From: Sipunculus nudus
Taxonomy: Eukaryota; Annelida; Sipuncula; Golfingiida; Sipunculidae
Direction of reading: 5' to 3'
DNA: 64,000 bases
Assembly (NCBI GenBank): GCA_026874595.1
Contig: CM049306.1
Span: 54,526,019-54,590,018, forward strand
How positions within the stretch are numbered: the first letter of the stretch is position 1; the number at the start of each line of letters is the position of its first letter. The notes under the pieces are model-generated. The model was not told the origin of the DNA, made no database searches, and saw only the letters and a list, made by a program, of their open reading frames with translations. A program made the translations under genes and the position numbers. Below are positions 1 through 12,541 of this stretch, piece after piece.

Positions 1-433
1 ATCATTTCCATTTTTATCATGGATTTGGTTGCTTAAGCTTTATATACCATAGTGGTATATGGATAGATTTCTGAATGATCCTTAATTATATTAATTTGAA
101 TGACCATTTGAGTTGTATATTATTTGAGAATTGTCTATAGTACATTCTTTATAATATAATTCCTATCTCATTTGAATATAATTAGTATGATAATTGAAGA
201 AATAATTTATATAATTTGACACATTCCACTTTTGTCAAAGTCAAGTATTTCTTTCAACTTAATTTTTCCTAATGATATATTTCACATTTAAAATACTCTC
301 ACATTCATTTAGTCATTCACATTTTTACCTGGTATGAAGTGTTTTGATATTTGTGTGGTTATACCACGCAAAGCAATGTTCTGTCTTTTACTTTTGTCGT
401 ACAACTGTTTCAGGTGCTGGACAATAGTTTATG
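1..433. other. AT-rich sequence, nothing assignable
   Basis: No coding region, repeat family or RNA gene is recognisable here. Short open frames from 334 onward run into the adjacent MITE and have no protein-family character. Confidence 0.6.
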
Positions 434-562
434 CATGGGCGGGTCTAAAGGAAAGGGGGATACGTCGGGCCTCATTTACCGTGATTGCTATCAAGAGTAT
501 TATTTCTGGACACAAATAATTATGACCTCCCACACCCCCGTCCTGGTTCTGGACCGCCCCTG
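434..562. mobile_element. Short hAT-like MITE (about 129 bp)
   Basis: The left end reads CATGGGCGGGTCTAAAG and the right end reads CTGGACCGCCCCTG, whose reverse complement is CAGGGGCGGTCCAG. These are imperfect terminal inverted repeats of the CAGGGGCGG type common in hAT-derived MITEs. The inverted match continues outward (GTTTATG on the left, TTATAAAC on the right), so the true ends may be 427 and 570. No clean 8-bp target duplication is visible, and there is no coding capacity. Confidence 0.5.
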
Positions 563-767
563 TTATAAACTTTTGAGGTTGTCAGGATCACTACAGGGAT
601 GTATATATTAATTAATTAAATAATTAATGATAACATTCCAGGGTGATGGTATATAAATTGATGCATATTTTTTCATGTGTACAGTAAAAGCTTATGTGAT
701 ATAATTCTGTTGTTGCTTATTCTTACCTAAGCTGCCTGTGGGTATATTTGCTGAATTATTGGAATTT

Positions 768-1010
768 TAGGTCATCTGATTGAAAGTCATCTGCGTTATG
801 AGAATGGCCTTTGTCCGCCGGCTATCCGTGAGCAAAGCATAAATTGTTACCGCTGACCTTAGAAACTTCTTACTGAACATCCAGGGAGGTCAATAAAAAT
901 CCCCTGGGAATCCTCAGTTTAAAAAAAAAATCCGAGGTCACTGCGACCTATAACCTCAGAGCTATGGGACATGTTTGTACCCCCAGAATGATTTAAAAAT
1001 TTATTCGAAA
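768..1010 (+). repeat. Degenerate fragment of the D-type tandem-core element
   Basis: The order of motifs here (GTCATCTG, TTTGTCCGCC, CATAAATTGTTACCGCTGACC, ACATCCAGGGAGGTC, CCTGGGAATCC, then GACCTATAACC and GAGCTATGGG) follows the unit found at 21270-22600. Divergence is high and there is one copy, so this looks like an old 5' fragment. Assignment rests on motif order, not on an alignment. Confidence 0.45.
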
Positions 1011-2221
1011 CCTCATTAATATCTTGATAATTAATGCATAGATTGCAATGAATCTTTGCTTGACACGCACACGAACGGGAATGAATGCTTACCCTGATGG
1101 CGGAGATAATAAATCTGTAGGATAATTATACATATTGAAATATCGGTATGCCCCGTCTTCACCCATGCACCAGTGTGGCGTCAAAGTCATCCAGATCTTG
1201 CCACAAAAACGACAACATTAAAACAGATGATACAGATCTGATTCTGATAATAATTTTGCCGAGTCACTAAAGATATTAAACGATTTGGGAATATCACGTT
1301 TTGCAAGGAAGTTATGTAACGGCTCCAAAAGCATCCCATCAGCCCTCAAATGCCGTTAGGGGAAAACACGTTCCACCCCGTTGTGTCAGGCATGCGACTA
1401 GCCCATAAGAATGGACTCCTATAAAATAGCTTTTTTTTCAGTGACTGACGCAATGTGGACTGAAACCTGTTGCGTCCCCGTCGGCGGCTAGCATGCGACT
1501 TATATTTCTTTCCCAGAATGCAGAACCTCCGACTTTTCCCTTAAAAGATTGTGTCAGCTTCAAAATAAAGTAGCATTAGAGAAGAAAATCAGTAATATTT
1601 CGAATATGCTACATCTTTATTTATGAATTACACGTCTTCTTTGTATTTTTTTTATTATTTATTTTTACAATGAAGATCCATTGAGTGACGGAAAAATCAA
1701 TTAATTGCTAATTTGACTATAAACATGTATAACGTTACTATGCGATATCAGTAGAAATCATAAATATCCATTTTTTTTTTTCAAATATAATTAACAACTA
1801 CGTATCATTATTTTTCCATAGTTTCTCGATTATGCGAATTTTTTTATAATTCAAAACCAAATTAACCAGCCAGTCGATAATGTACTTAACAGAATTGAGG
1901 ATTTAGTTAAAAAAAAAGAAAAGAAATAAGACCTAATTATTTTGATTAATATTATATACTATCACTAGTGTCAGAATTATTCCTTCAGTCTGAAGTGTCC
2001 TGCAACATGTTGTTACAATCGCGCACGAGAGTATCCCGAAATCTGCGTCCCCCAGGAATGCATTGGCAGGATTATATTGGCACGATCTGAAACGTAGCTG
2101 AACAGTTGGCTGGACATAGAATATAAAGATTTGATTAATGTTATAAGTATACTTTGAACTAATTTATAATATTTACACAAAACTAAGAAGTCAGGCTGCA
2201 TATACACCTCGGTTTCAATGG
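1011..2221. other. No assignable feature
   Basis: AT-rich sequence with a few homopolymer runs. The motif GCATGCGACT occurs twice (about 1391 and 1493) near GCTAG/CTAGC sequence, but I could not define an element. No supported gene. Confidence 0.5.
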
Positions 2222-2440
2222 CAGGGGCGGATCCAGGATATAGGAAAAGGAGTCGAGCCCAGGAGGACTACTGACAAAACCCAAAATAAGGTCCCACAGT
2301 CGGGGGGGAAATGGAGGGTCCAGGCCACAAAAATTGGTCTGAAACGCTTCAATAGGTTGCGGCTGCTAATAAGGGGTAAAGGGGGAGGCCGGACCCCCCC
2401 CCCCCCCCCCACCTCCCCCTTTATAGATTCGCTTCTTAAT
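2222..2440. mobile_element. hAT-like MITE with internal poly(C) tract
   Basis: The left end CAGGGGCGGATCCAGG is the classic terminal motif of a hAT MITE group. The right boundary is weaker (CCTTTATAGATTCGCTTCTT, a decayed complement of GGATCCGC). A run of about 20 C lies near the right side. The 99-residue frame on the minus strand across this element is a by-product of the repeat. Confidence 0.45.
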
Positions 2441-2580
2441 TGGACCAAATTTATGAAATCATGTAATGGTTCATTGTGATTGGAATGAAATAGTTCTAAA
2501 TTGAAAATAATCAAGTTAATTTCAAGTAATGATATATAAAGTATACTATCAAAGAAGGATTATACCCGCTGTGTATCCCA

Positions 2581-2626
2581 TTACACATGCATGCACGTTC
2601 GCATTATAGGCCTGTAGGGCGTGTTG
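2581..2626 (+). repeat. Decayed 3' end of a C-type element
   Basis: GTTCGCATTATAGGCCTGTAG followed by GGCGTGTT matches, with changes, the 3' end at 17588-17613 and 34430-34446 (GTTCGCATTAGGCCTGTAG then GCCTTGTT). The palindromic AGGCC/GGCCT hairpin is partly lost. Only the tail is recognisable. Confidence 0.4.
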
Positions 2627-3107
2627 ATAAATATGTGTTGATCCACACAAAACCTTCGATATCTCAGAAATGGTCATATTTTCGGGATTGAAGGCGCAAA
2701 GATCTCGCGGGTATATGTAACTTATACAAAAAACGAGTGTGTCATCTATAAATTCGGTTTACAATTTTATGCGCAGGTACCGCCTTCAGTCGCACAAAAC
2801 GTCAATATCAAAGGAGTGATTCCATGAATTGCCCTCTTAGTTTGCACGGACAGATATTAGCTTATTTATATAATCAGCAAGTACCTCTCCTCTTCGGTTT
2901 CCCTTAATTTTTTTTACAACGAGATGGTTGCAAAAAGTTACAAAATCCTTAGATGTCTTAATATTAATATTTCCTCCCTCTTCAACTTTTTCCCATAGAT
3001 GCCCTAGAGTTAGGCAATCAAATAAATTCTGCCTATGATCTGTTCATTTCTACATGTAGATAGTTGATCGTTTCCACCGAAAGTCAATAATCGTCCCCTT
3101 TTGAGCG
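2627..3107. other. No assignable feature
   Basis: Mixed-composition sequence without a recognisable coding region or repeat boundary. Confidence 0.45.
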
Positions 3108-3727
3108 CACTCGAAAAATTCGAAACTGCATGATTCCGGTTCCGATTTTGAAACCGGTTCTATGGTTTCGCCTTGTATTTATAGGTGGACGGTTTCGGTT
3201 TTATGATGGACAAATTCTGTTAACATCGAAAATTATTTAATATCATTAAATGAATAAATGGTGAAAATATTATCTAAAGTTAGAGATGCAGGCGTGGGCT
3301 TTTTACACCAAGTGAGACGACATTAATTATGACTTACCAATTTATATTGCAATTATGATGAAAACAGACCTTAACTCTGTGTCCTATAATATATCCACGT
3401 GACAAACGACATGGAAATACAAGATATACGTGCGTCTAAAGCACCTTTGGTTCTACAGTGTTAAAGTAAGGAATATTGAATTCAAAACACTTCCGAAAGA
3501 ATGTTTACACCTAAATCATTGCTTCTTTAATTCTAAAACGCATCAACTGTATAAATAAAAAATTAACAAAATTGTACTACTTTGGCCCTCCGCCATGATG
3601 CCAGTAGGATTATCGTATGGACTGTTTTGGCCAAACCGAAACCATCTCCGGAGATGGTTTCGCAGATTCACCATGACCAGTTTCGGTTTCACTATTATTA
3701 AGTGAACGGTTTTCGAATTTTCGAGTG
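3108..3727. mobile_element. TIR element of about 620 bp with internal palindromes
   Basis: The left end is CACTCGAAAAATTCGAAA and the right end TTTTCGAATTTTCGAGTG, near-perfect inverted repeats. Inside are several GAAACCGGTTTC-like motifs and a perfect 26-bp palindrome at 3637-3662 (half-site CGAAACCATCTCC). No coding frame is present, so it is non-autonomous. I could not define the target duplication and do not assign a superfamily. Confidence 0.6.
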
Positions 3728-6193
3728 GGCCCTTGATTTTCTTATATTCTTTTCCGATGTCAGAGCATCATGCCGTCATGTTTGCAACTTCTTCACAATA
3801 ACCTCCCTAATCTAATTCCTGTGATCCCTACATATCTACCGGCACCCAGGTCTACTATCAACGATGGCTTTTTTTTCGGCTTCCAGGCGTTATGAATTAT
3901 ATTTGTCTTGTAAAATAAATGTTAAGTAAGCGTCATTAAATGCCTGAATTAACGTCACTAAAAAGTCTGGATTAACGTCACCAGAAACAACAGGAGAATA
4001 TAATAGTTCAACTTCGCCCCTAGATGGCAGCACAAAACGTTATTTTTAAAGAATATCAACTGGGACTCTCCAGCGCAAACTATGTTTTGCACGCTTTGAG
4101 GTTGTTAGTACGTAGCCAGTTCGGTAGGTGAGCACAGAAAAACGTGAGGCATAATTTCCTTAAATTGATAGGTCAAGATGCTGTGCAATATGAAATCATT
4201 TTTAAAAAAACCTAAACTTAGTATTTTTGTTCGTAATAATAAAAGATAACCTAACCGAAAGGCGAGATCCCTATACCATTACAGTCCTATTGAGGTAAAA
4301 GCCCTGATCGAGAAAACAGTAAAATGGAAAGGACACAGCAGTTCTGACACCTACGAATGGTATTTTCCACAGCATGCGACGTTATGTTATAACAATAAAG
4401 TGCAGGATAATTAAAATAAATGCCTTATTCCTTATTTACCAAAGATGTTTTTGGACTTGTGACGTAAGGATGATGATAATACATGAATTGAGAAATATAA
4501 AATTCTGTACCTGCGTGTTGATTCACTGGCATACATTTTGGTAAAACTATATTGACCCAAATGTAGCTTTTATAACAAGAACTGATGAAGTCAAATATAT
4601 GACGTGGAATGGTTGAAATCCTAATTTAATTACGCTCTTTACACAGCGCTTTACCTATAGACCTACTACCTATATCGTTAGCGCTGTTTGTTTTGACCTC
4701 GTATCCTGAATCGCTACACCAGAGAGGAGCACCGTAGTTTGGTCCTATCAGATGAGACCCTGTGCTGGAAGACAAAACGGTTTACCAGCCATGCGAGGAA
4801 TACACGGAGCCAATGTTTTTCATTTTCTTTTGAGTGACAGCTCATCGCCCCGGCAAGCGTTTGAACAGGCAACAGGCTCAGAGAGAATGGCCCCCACGTG
4901 GTTTCTGGGCGGAGCCTGATCTCTGTCGAGTGCATCATAAACGGTCAAAGCAGGCAATGGTATAATCAGTAGTTTCTTTAGAAGCGCAAGATTCCCGCTG
5001 CTTCGGGAGCGTATAATTTAATTAGATTTGCTTTGTTGCATTGTTTGACTTTATCTATTACTATTTAGTTGATAAAATACTTTACATGAAATACTTCAAG
5101 ACCTTTGTAATCTAATTTATTATATATTTTTGTCCAATTTTCTTCGTCTAAAATATTCTGCACGGGTGTACTCTGAATGCATGCACAGCAGGTACCAAAG
5201 ATAATTCTAGCCTTGCAAGGGTTGTCTTTATGCAAGCAAGCAGTCTAATTTGAATGTAAATGTTACGCTTTATTCCTTACGATGGACCTGTTAATTACGA
5301 GGTTCCGGTTCGCATGGACCCGCTGGCTTCTACCTGCTTATATTTGACTTTACACGTTGCTAGCTCAGCTGATTTTTATAAGACAGCAAACAGAAAATAA
5401 GTTTATTTTCTGTCAAATTCTCTGTCAATAAGCCCGCTTGTTATGACGCGCATGCGTACCGATGAATATTCATAGAGGATTCCCAGTGCATACCATTATG
5501 AGGTCGCTGAGGGTTACTTGCGCCGTTTCAAACTGCTTGCCAGCCCGCTAACGGTCTTACCGAACAATAAAATATTTACGGGTCTCGTGGGTATTATTTT
5601 GGTGATATAGTCATGAACTAATTTTATTCAAGGAGAGAATTATGATCGTTTATCATTTTTAAGGAAATATGATTACCCAAATATTACAAAGTATCTAGAT
5701 ACTATAGCTTAACTACATATTGCAATGCATGTAAAAATGAAATTGCGTGTGTTGACGTTCTAGGATTCTGAGAATATGTATAGATATAAAAGAACAAACA
5801 TTTTTTCGGCATTTTGAAAGTTGCGTTAACTTAACTTAGCTCAACCTTAGACAAATTTAGGAACTTTATCTGTAACTCTGCGTCCTCTTTTTGCGCTGTC
5901 TGTCTCAAGTCTTCATTCAGAATAAAATACTGTGATCTGCCTTGATACACAATCTCAATTATCGCTGCTACTATGGTTCCTTCGAAAATTAATTTGAAAT
6001 CTCTCTTGATTTATTGAGAAATAAGGAAAATAACCCCCCCCCCCCTTAGGACACACTTTAAATTTCGTCGTTCCAGACATTTCAAGGCCAACAACATGCA
6101 TATCCGAGGCGTGGTCACAGAGAGGTCGCAATTCCGTCAATTATAATAAAGATATGTATATGATAATTCATCAAAAATGTAAAACTCAGTATT
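3728..6193. other. No assignable feature
   Basis: About 2.5 kb with no coding region I can support. Short minus-strand frames at 4714-4938 and 5955-6140 lack family signatures. The latter crosses a poly(C) run at about 6034. Confidence 0.45.
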
Positions 6194-8097
6194 CAGGGCC
6201 GTACGCTCGGGGGGGGGGGGGGTGCCTAAAAAAATTGAACATGCAAAGAAAAAAGTATTGAACTCTTTGATTTGCATCCCGCTAAAACCAAAGTAGCAGA
6301 CTTCAAGACATGCATAGCAGTGTATTCCTCATGCCCCCCCCCCCCCCCCCCCCCCCAGGGTTTTTCACATGCAGCACACCTATGCACTGTGTACACGTAC
6401 AAGCTGTAGGCTCGAGGCCAAGATAGCCCTGGTCAGGCAGCAGTAAAGCCGGGGTCACTTAACAAGCTGATGAAGTGTCCTGTGCTCTTACAATGTGCCG
6501 GTCAGCCTGCTGGGCACATCCTGTGGCTGAACCTGACACAGTTCTGCCCGCCAGTGTTCATGTTACAATCACTGGGTAGGGCCCTTGGACAGGTCACATG
6601 TGTTTATAGCAGCTTCACAGGACAGTACAGGGGCTTTCTTACTGGAGTTACATACATGTTGTTCTTCAAGAATGTCAGCCCACAAAAAGCGCAAGACATC
6701 TGATTTTTTCCCGTACCCATACCAGTCAATCTTTTGAGGATCCCTTCGTTCAGAGCAGGTATATACATTGACCACCTTTCCATAAGAAAAAAATTTTAAC
6801 AAAGACATTCCCAAACAAAGTTGGCAATAGAAATTTGATATATATGTATTACAAGTATAGGCTTCGAAGTTTCAGTCTTCTGTTATTCAACTTTAATTTG
6901 TCCCATTTGTAGGATCATATCATAGAAACCATAGATCATATATAATTAGTTACTTTCTGAACAGCTATTTGAAAAAATGGAACTCTTGTGCAGCATATTG
7001 TTATTAGGAAGTGGCTTAACAGAGAGCAGGGTGCTATCTGTTTAGTCCACAGGCTAATGAATGAATGCTCTAATAATGTAATATCAGTGTGATTCTCAGT
7101 AATTTCCGTTAGTATTTGACATTTCACAATATGGTGCTGACTTTCCAAATTAGATATTTTTCTGGTTTATATGTAAGAATTACCTTTGAGTGTGGATATT
7201 TCTTGTATCATCTCAGAGCACAAGAGGCCCAACAGATTACCTTTGATCAAGTAATAAGCTGATCTGATCCTTGGCTATTTATTTGACATATCAGACATAT
7301 TTGACATATTTATTTGACAAACAGTTGTTTTCTAATTACTTGTTTACCCATTAGCGCATTACCCATTATGCTTCACTTTTGATTAACTTTAATCAACGAA
7401 TCTGCATACATTTTTTATATGACATCTCATGAGTATTTTGTGCTTTCACTAATTGTTTGTTTGTTCAAAACGTGCACTTTTTTTTCTTGATCATCATACT
7501 TATCACATGTCAACAGAAAAATATCTAATTTGATAAGTCAGCAATATACTATAAGGTCATTATTAGAATAATAATGGAAATCTCTATTTTTCTTACTGAT
7601 ATAATTAGAGCATTTGCCGGCAGCTTATCCTGCTTGCTAGACTGCCGGCAAGGTCGATTTCCCTATCGGCAGGTTAGGCTTTGGACTAAAAAGGTGCCGC
7701 CTGTTAACCACTTCCTTATTATAAGGGCTACAAGGGTCAAATGCACTTAAGATATGTGTACAAGATTGAAAAGGATATCATGGGATCCTACAGCTAAAAT
7801 TCTTAAGAAGCTCTACAATTTTTCATATGGAGGTTCTCCAGTTTTTGGTAGGCCTATAGCGGCCTAAAATACATTTAAAAAGGGTTATCGCCCTTGTTGG
7901 CTCTTGTACACACCCCTGCAGTCTTCCCCACGAGCTGGTCTGATTTTCATGTTATATGTGCTTAGTATCGGCTACAAACTGTGACTGTGTGTTAACCGTG
8001 AGGGACACCTATCTTTAAAAAGTAATATGATTTGTAAAGCGCATAAAGAAGACTGTGTCTTAAGTGTGCGCAATATAGATGAAAACATTTATTTAAT

Positions 8098-10947
8098 TTG
8101 CTTTATCTATTTTCTTATCAGAAACAACAATCCAACATCCCACTTGCTGATGACCAATTAGCCTTTGAGACTGCAGCCTCCAGTTCAACTCGTATCCCAA
8201 CAACGATGTTGAAGAAAAATCTGTGCATGAAGTTCTGGTGGCCAAATCGGCTGAGACTTACCATCGTTATGACCCTGCAAACTTTACACAAAAAAAAATC
8301 TGATGAAGATTACATGCTGGCGTTTCCCCCTGATAGTGCGAAGTTAAAATCGACAAATCATTTCAAGTAACCAGTCAGAAATGGTTGAAGATATAACACC
8401 TCATGGGAAGTTGGCAGACCATGGCTGAGATACAGTGTGGCAAATGACAGTGCATACTGCTGCTACTGCCTTTACTTTTGTAGTGAGTTGGAGCAATCAC
8501 CTTTCACGTTTCAAGGCTTCAAAAACTGGAAGAAGGATGTAGGTAAAAAGGACAGTTACCTTGACAAGCATGGAAGTTGTGGTGATCACCTGTCATCCAG
8601 TGAAAGAGTCCTGAACTTTCACCACACTAGACATCATGCGGGGAAGACATTTGCCCCAAACTAAGTAAGCAAGAGAGTAATGCACAAATAAGTAGCAAAA
8701 AGGGAATTGTTTCAATTATTGATTTAGTTATTGCTCTAGGTAAGCGCTGAATCGCATTCAGAGGCAACTGGATGAAAGAAAAGAAACAGGAAAATGGCAA
8801 CTTTGAATTCTTTGTTCAGTGGAAAGGAAAGTTTGACAAAGACCTTTCAGACCACCTGACATTTTCTAGCAAAGCAGGAAGGTACACTTCACCACGCATT
8901 CAAGATGAGATAATATCCTTATGTGAAACTGAAATTAAGACAAAGATTATTTATTCTATTCCTCATTACTGGTCTCTGTTAGCTGATGAAACCCAAGATT
9001 GTGGAACAAGTGAGCAAATAAGCATTTGCGTCCGATTTGTGAAGGACGGTACAGTGCATGAATTTTTTTTTTATTTCTTCAGCTTGAGAAAATAGATGCA
9101 GAGTCGACTGCAGAAAAACTAGTTTCTTCTCTAAAGGAATGCGATTTGAAAATGGAAAATCTTGTTGGACAGGGTTATGATGGAGCTGCGGTCATGAGCT
9201 CTGACAAGATTTGCGTGCAGACAAAGATCCAACAACAGTTTCCAAATGCCATCTATGTCCATTGTCGCTCACACGTTCTGGCACTTACTCTAGCTGCGGG
9301 ATGCAGCAATGTTCCCCAAATTCGCAACCTGTTTGACAAAGTCAAAAAACTGACTTGGTTTCTTGGTGGCAGTGCTAAACGGAAAGGCATATTTCTCAAA
9401 TTGGACCAGGGTGAAGATGACGATGACCAATATCTCGTAAACTACTGCCTGATGAAGAGGTTGCAGTGCTCAAGTGATGCCATAATGCAAGGTTCCACTT
9501 TGCCAAAATTCTGTTCCACTCGGTGGACTGCAAGGGTGTTCACCTTGTCAGCACTTATTGCTAAGTACAAAACTGTGATCGAGGCCCTTTAGAGGATAGA
9601 AGCTGAGAGCTGTGGGGATGCCAGGAGGGATGCTGACTCCTATGTGAGGATTTTATGTGATGGACAATTTTTTGTATGCCTTGTTGTGGCCCAGTATGTG
9701 TTAAGCTTTTGCGCATCAGTCACGATAGCCTTACAATCTGTGAAGTGCGACCTGGGAAAAGCCTATAAGGATGTGAAATTGTCAAGGGATTCCATTCAGA
9801 ATGCAAGGTCACAAGAAGCCTAGGACAAAATATGGAGTCGCATCAAGGCCATTGCAAAGTCAATTGACATCATTGTAAAGGTGGTTTTCCATAAGTGCGT
9901 AGTGCGTATCCGTAGTCCGCATGCGTAGTCCGTATACGAAAAGTTCGTTTTCCATTAGTACGTATGCGTAGTCCGTACTCCTTGTTGATAGGTGCTCGAT
10001 GGCTGAGATTTTCTTTCTTAGTAGGCCATTCCACCCTATATTTATTGTACATTTCCAAATATTATCAACAATAGTTAAACAATAAAATTATAATAATAAA
10101 AATTTTAAAAGATCATAATTAGTTATATTTTATAAGCGACAGTGATGTTTACGCTTCAATCATCTAAAAAAAAAACATGTTGTCTCAGATAAAGAAAGGA
10201 AAACAAAATTCAGCCAAATGCCAATGTTAGGTTTCTGGAAAACTGATACCAGTTGAAAATAGAGACTGTGCATACAGCAGGGCTTGAATGGGGAAATCTC
10301 CATGATAAACCTGAAATCGACACGATGATTGGTATGCGTAGTGCGCAAAAATCGCTCCCAGCAGCGTGCGGATACGGACTATGCATACGTACTACGCATG
10401 CGGATGAATGGAAACGGCTCAGTTAAAAAGTCTACAAAGCGATTTTTGCGGACTACGCATACGGACTACGGATACGGACTACGGATACGGACTACGCACT
10501 TATTGAAAAGCACCTTAACGTGTATTACACCTTCCTTGACCTGACCGTGTGTTTTTTTAATTGGATACGAGAATCGAAATAAAGCATGCAGGGATGGTTG
10601 CGGCTGATTTTATCGTGCCAGCTAATCTTTCGAAACTAAACTCACAACACATGTCAGACATCAAGGCGTTTTATGGCAAGTTCCTGCGAAAAGACGAAGA
10701 CCTTGACGTAGAAATCTCGAAATGGCAAATACTGTACAAGGACACTCCCATGGAAGAAAGACCTAAAGATGTGACAGAGGCACTTGCTGTTTGTGACGTG
10801 ATCTACTTTCCAGCTCATCGTCGAATTTTCACAGTACCTGTTGGCAGTGTTTCATGTGAACGTTCATTTTCAGCTCTCAGGCGCCTCGAGCTGAGGACAA
10901 GAACGTCAATGAAAGAAAATCGACTGAGTGGACTAACATTGCTATGA
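8098..10947 (+). pseudogene. Broken hAT transposase, ZMYM1/DUF4371-like
   Basis: A transposase remnant in several frames. The fragment at 8437-8664 has the zinc-binding look of a TTF-type finger (CCYCLYFC, FKNWKK, S..H). The 8772-9095 fragment contains SLLADETQD, typical of the DUF4371 part of the RNase H-like core. 9146-9592 continues with GQGYDGAAVMS, the CRSHVLALTLA motif and STRW. The same frame runs on past in-frame TAG codons at 9590 and about 9821. The 10561-10947 fragment carries the hAT C-terminal dimerisation motif (SCERSFSALRRLELRTR). Frame changes, stops and an inserted MITE between the last two fragments show it is dead. Such proteins cut and paste hAT elements in the nucleus. 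Family assignment is firm from the motif order; the exact subfamily is not. Confidence 0.85.
9879..10515. mobile_element. PIF/Harbinger-like MITE, 637 bp, inside the hAT transposase
   Basis: The left end AGGTGGTTTTCCATAAGTGC and right end (reverse complement AGGTGCTTTTCAATAAGTGC) form long inverted repeats. TAA flanks both sides (9876-9878 and 10516-10518), the 3-bp target duplication typical of PIF/Harbinger. The subterminal arms are made of repeated GGACTACG(C/G)ATAC units of about 12 bp. Removing the element rejoins the flanking transposase DNA, so the hAT was already present when it landed. Open frames inside it on either strand follow from the repeat. Confidence 0.8.
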
Positions 10948-11252
10948 GATCATAGAGACAGTTACCTGATTCCGAGTCCGGAAACTATTTACTCAAGAAA
11001 GTCAAACTGGCGCATATTTCTGTAGTTTTCATGTTGTCCCAACAATGTGGTCTTCACATAGAATTTAATTTTTATTCCCCTCGCCAAAGTGTCAGGACTT
11101 TTCTTGGGTCTTGGGGTCTATCAAAATGTGATTTTCTTCCTTAGGACATTGGCTGCTGAGGGGGCATATGTTTTATAAACATATTTTTAGCTGCTACTTG
11201 AATTGAACAATGTTTACAGCATGTCATGTAAATTGTCCAGCGTACGGCCCTG

Positions 11253-12115
11253 GTGTTAAAGGTAATTAATCAAACATAGCTAGTAGTGGGGTGCCGATTA
11301 ATCGATTCAATCGATGATTGGCCCCTTCCTTTCAAAATCGATTAATTCAATTGCATTTTTGCATAATCGATTAAAAACGATTATGTATGCATATGCAAAG
11401 AATCTAATCCTGTCAGAGATATACGAACACAAAGAAACGAACAGCATCAAAACGGAACCTTGTGCAACCAACAATCGTCCGACGTCATGTCGACCGTGGA
11501 TGCATATTAAGTCTTTCGTAACACGTGGACAAGGGGCATTTGCCAGCTTTTGCTGGGCAAACGCCTGTTTGGGTAAGGCCAATTTAACAATTACGAGCAG
11601 CAACAAAAGCACCTGACGTGTACATTCAGAATATATCAATAGTTTTTTTCAAAACATAAATGATATATATGCATCCTCCGAGGTGCTTGTGAGCATCAAG
11701 AGCATTTCTGCTTGATGGTAATGTACTGTGACAGGCAGGTACTCCGATGGATTTGGACCTTGTTAAATTAAATACTGTAGTAGGGAGACCTCTGGCGGAC
11801 ACTTCATAAAACAAATGTCCAAGGAAACTTTTTTTTTTTTCTTACGAAAACCACGTTCTTTTACCAAGGGAAATGTCCCCGTCTTGGGTTGACATGTGAT
11901 CCAACCAAAAAGTTGGTAAACCATGACACATTTTCTGTGTACCACACATTAACACACAACATGCAAAGTTTGATTAAGATCCCGGGGAGGTTTTAATCAG
12001 CAACTGTAGTATACTTTCTAATCAATATTATTACCATTATTATTATTATTGTGAATATTATTGTTGTTAACTTCATAATATAATGCATAGAATCACTTTT
12101 TTTAAACCCTTGCAT
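11253..12115. other. No assignable gene
   Basis: Contains clustered ATCGATTAAT-like motifs at 11298-11382. Overlapping frames of about 100-110 residues lie on opposite strands at 11307-11639. Neither resembles a known family, and having both strands open argues against either being a gene. Confidence 0.4.
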
Positions 12116-12206
12116 GTTAGGCTTGACCCCAAAGCCCTTCTTTGAAAGACCCCCCCCCCCCCCCTACCGGCACCATGATAAAATTTATAAAACAAATTAC
12201 ACTCAA

Positions 12207-12237
<31 letters not shown>

Positions 12238-12541
12238 GAACACCACAATCAACTGTTATCTTTACAGCATTAATCTCTAGGAAGCAAAGGAACGATACCA
12301 TTTGGCACCGAAAAAATTATGCTGCTCATAAATCTAATATAATAAGGGCGAATCAAGGATTACCAACCAAAGATAACTTAACTAGAAAACTTAAAAAAAA
12401 ACGAACCTCAAATTCGGAAAAGGAGGGGTCTAGGCCTCGGAAAAAAAATTATTTGAAACTCTTACAAAAAGGTTGCTAAAACTAGAAAGGAGCTATAAGG
12501 GGGGGGGGGGGGGTGGCCGTTTCCCACTGGATCCGCTGCTG
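12116..12541. mobile_element. Probable hAT-like MITE with microsatellite and G/C tracts
   Basis: The right end reads GGATCCGCTGCTG (complement CAGCAGCGGATCC), related to the CAGGGGCGGATCC ends, with a run of G just inside it. A poly(C) tract at about 12150 and a (TTA)n run at 12209-12236 lie to the left. The left boundary is not clear. The 121-residue + frame is a product of the TTA repeat (poly-isoleucine). Confidence 0.35.

Larger units (their letters stand above)
6194..11252 (+). mobile_element. hAT DNA transposon, 5.06 kb, inactive
   Basis: The two ends carry inverted repeats. CAGGGCCGTACGCT starts at 6194, and its complement AGCGTACGGCCCTG ends at 11252. The decayed hAT transposase at 8098-10947 lies between them in + orientation. 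The adjacent 8-mers (TCAGTATT, GTGTTAAA) do not match, so the target duplication has decayed or the ends have recombined. Long G/C tracts lie just inside the left end (about 6209-6222 and 6334-6357). The roughly 1.9 kb between left end and coding region shows no coding region I can assign, and a PIF-like MITE (9879-10515) has inserted near the 3' side. Confidence 0.7.

Noticed and set aside
6569-6814. 81-residue minus-strand frame overlapping a + strand frame at 6470-6703
   Set aside because: Both lie in the 5' part of the hAT element; neither resembles a transposase part or a known domain.
11307-11639. Overlapping frames of 100-110 residues on both strands
   Set aside because: No recognisable family on either strand, and opposite-strand openness in biased sequence is expected by chance.
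12114-12479. 121-residue frame with a poly-isoleucine stretch
   Set aside because: Driven by a (TTA)n microsatellite and G/C tracts within a MITE-like region.
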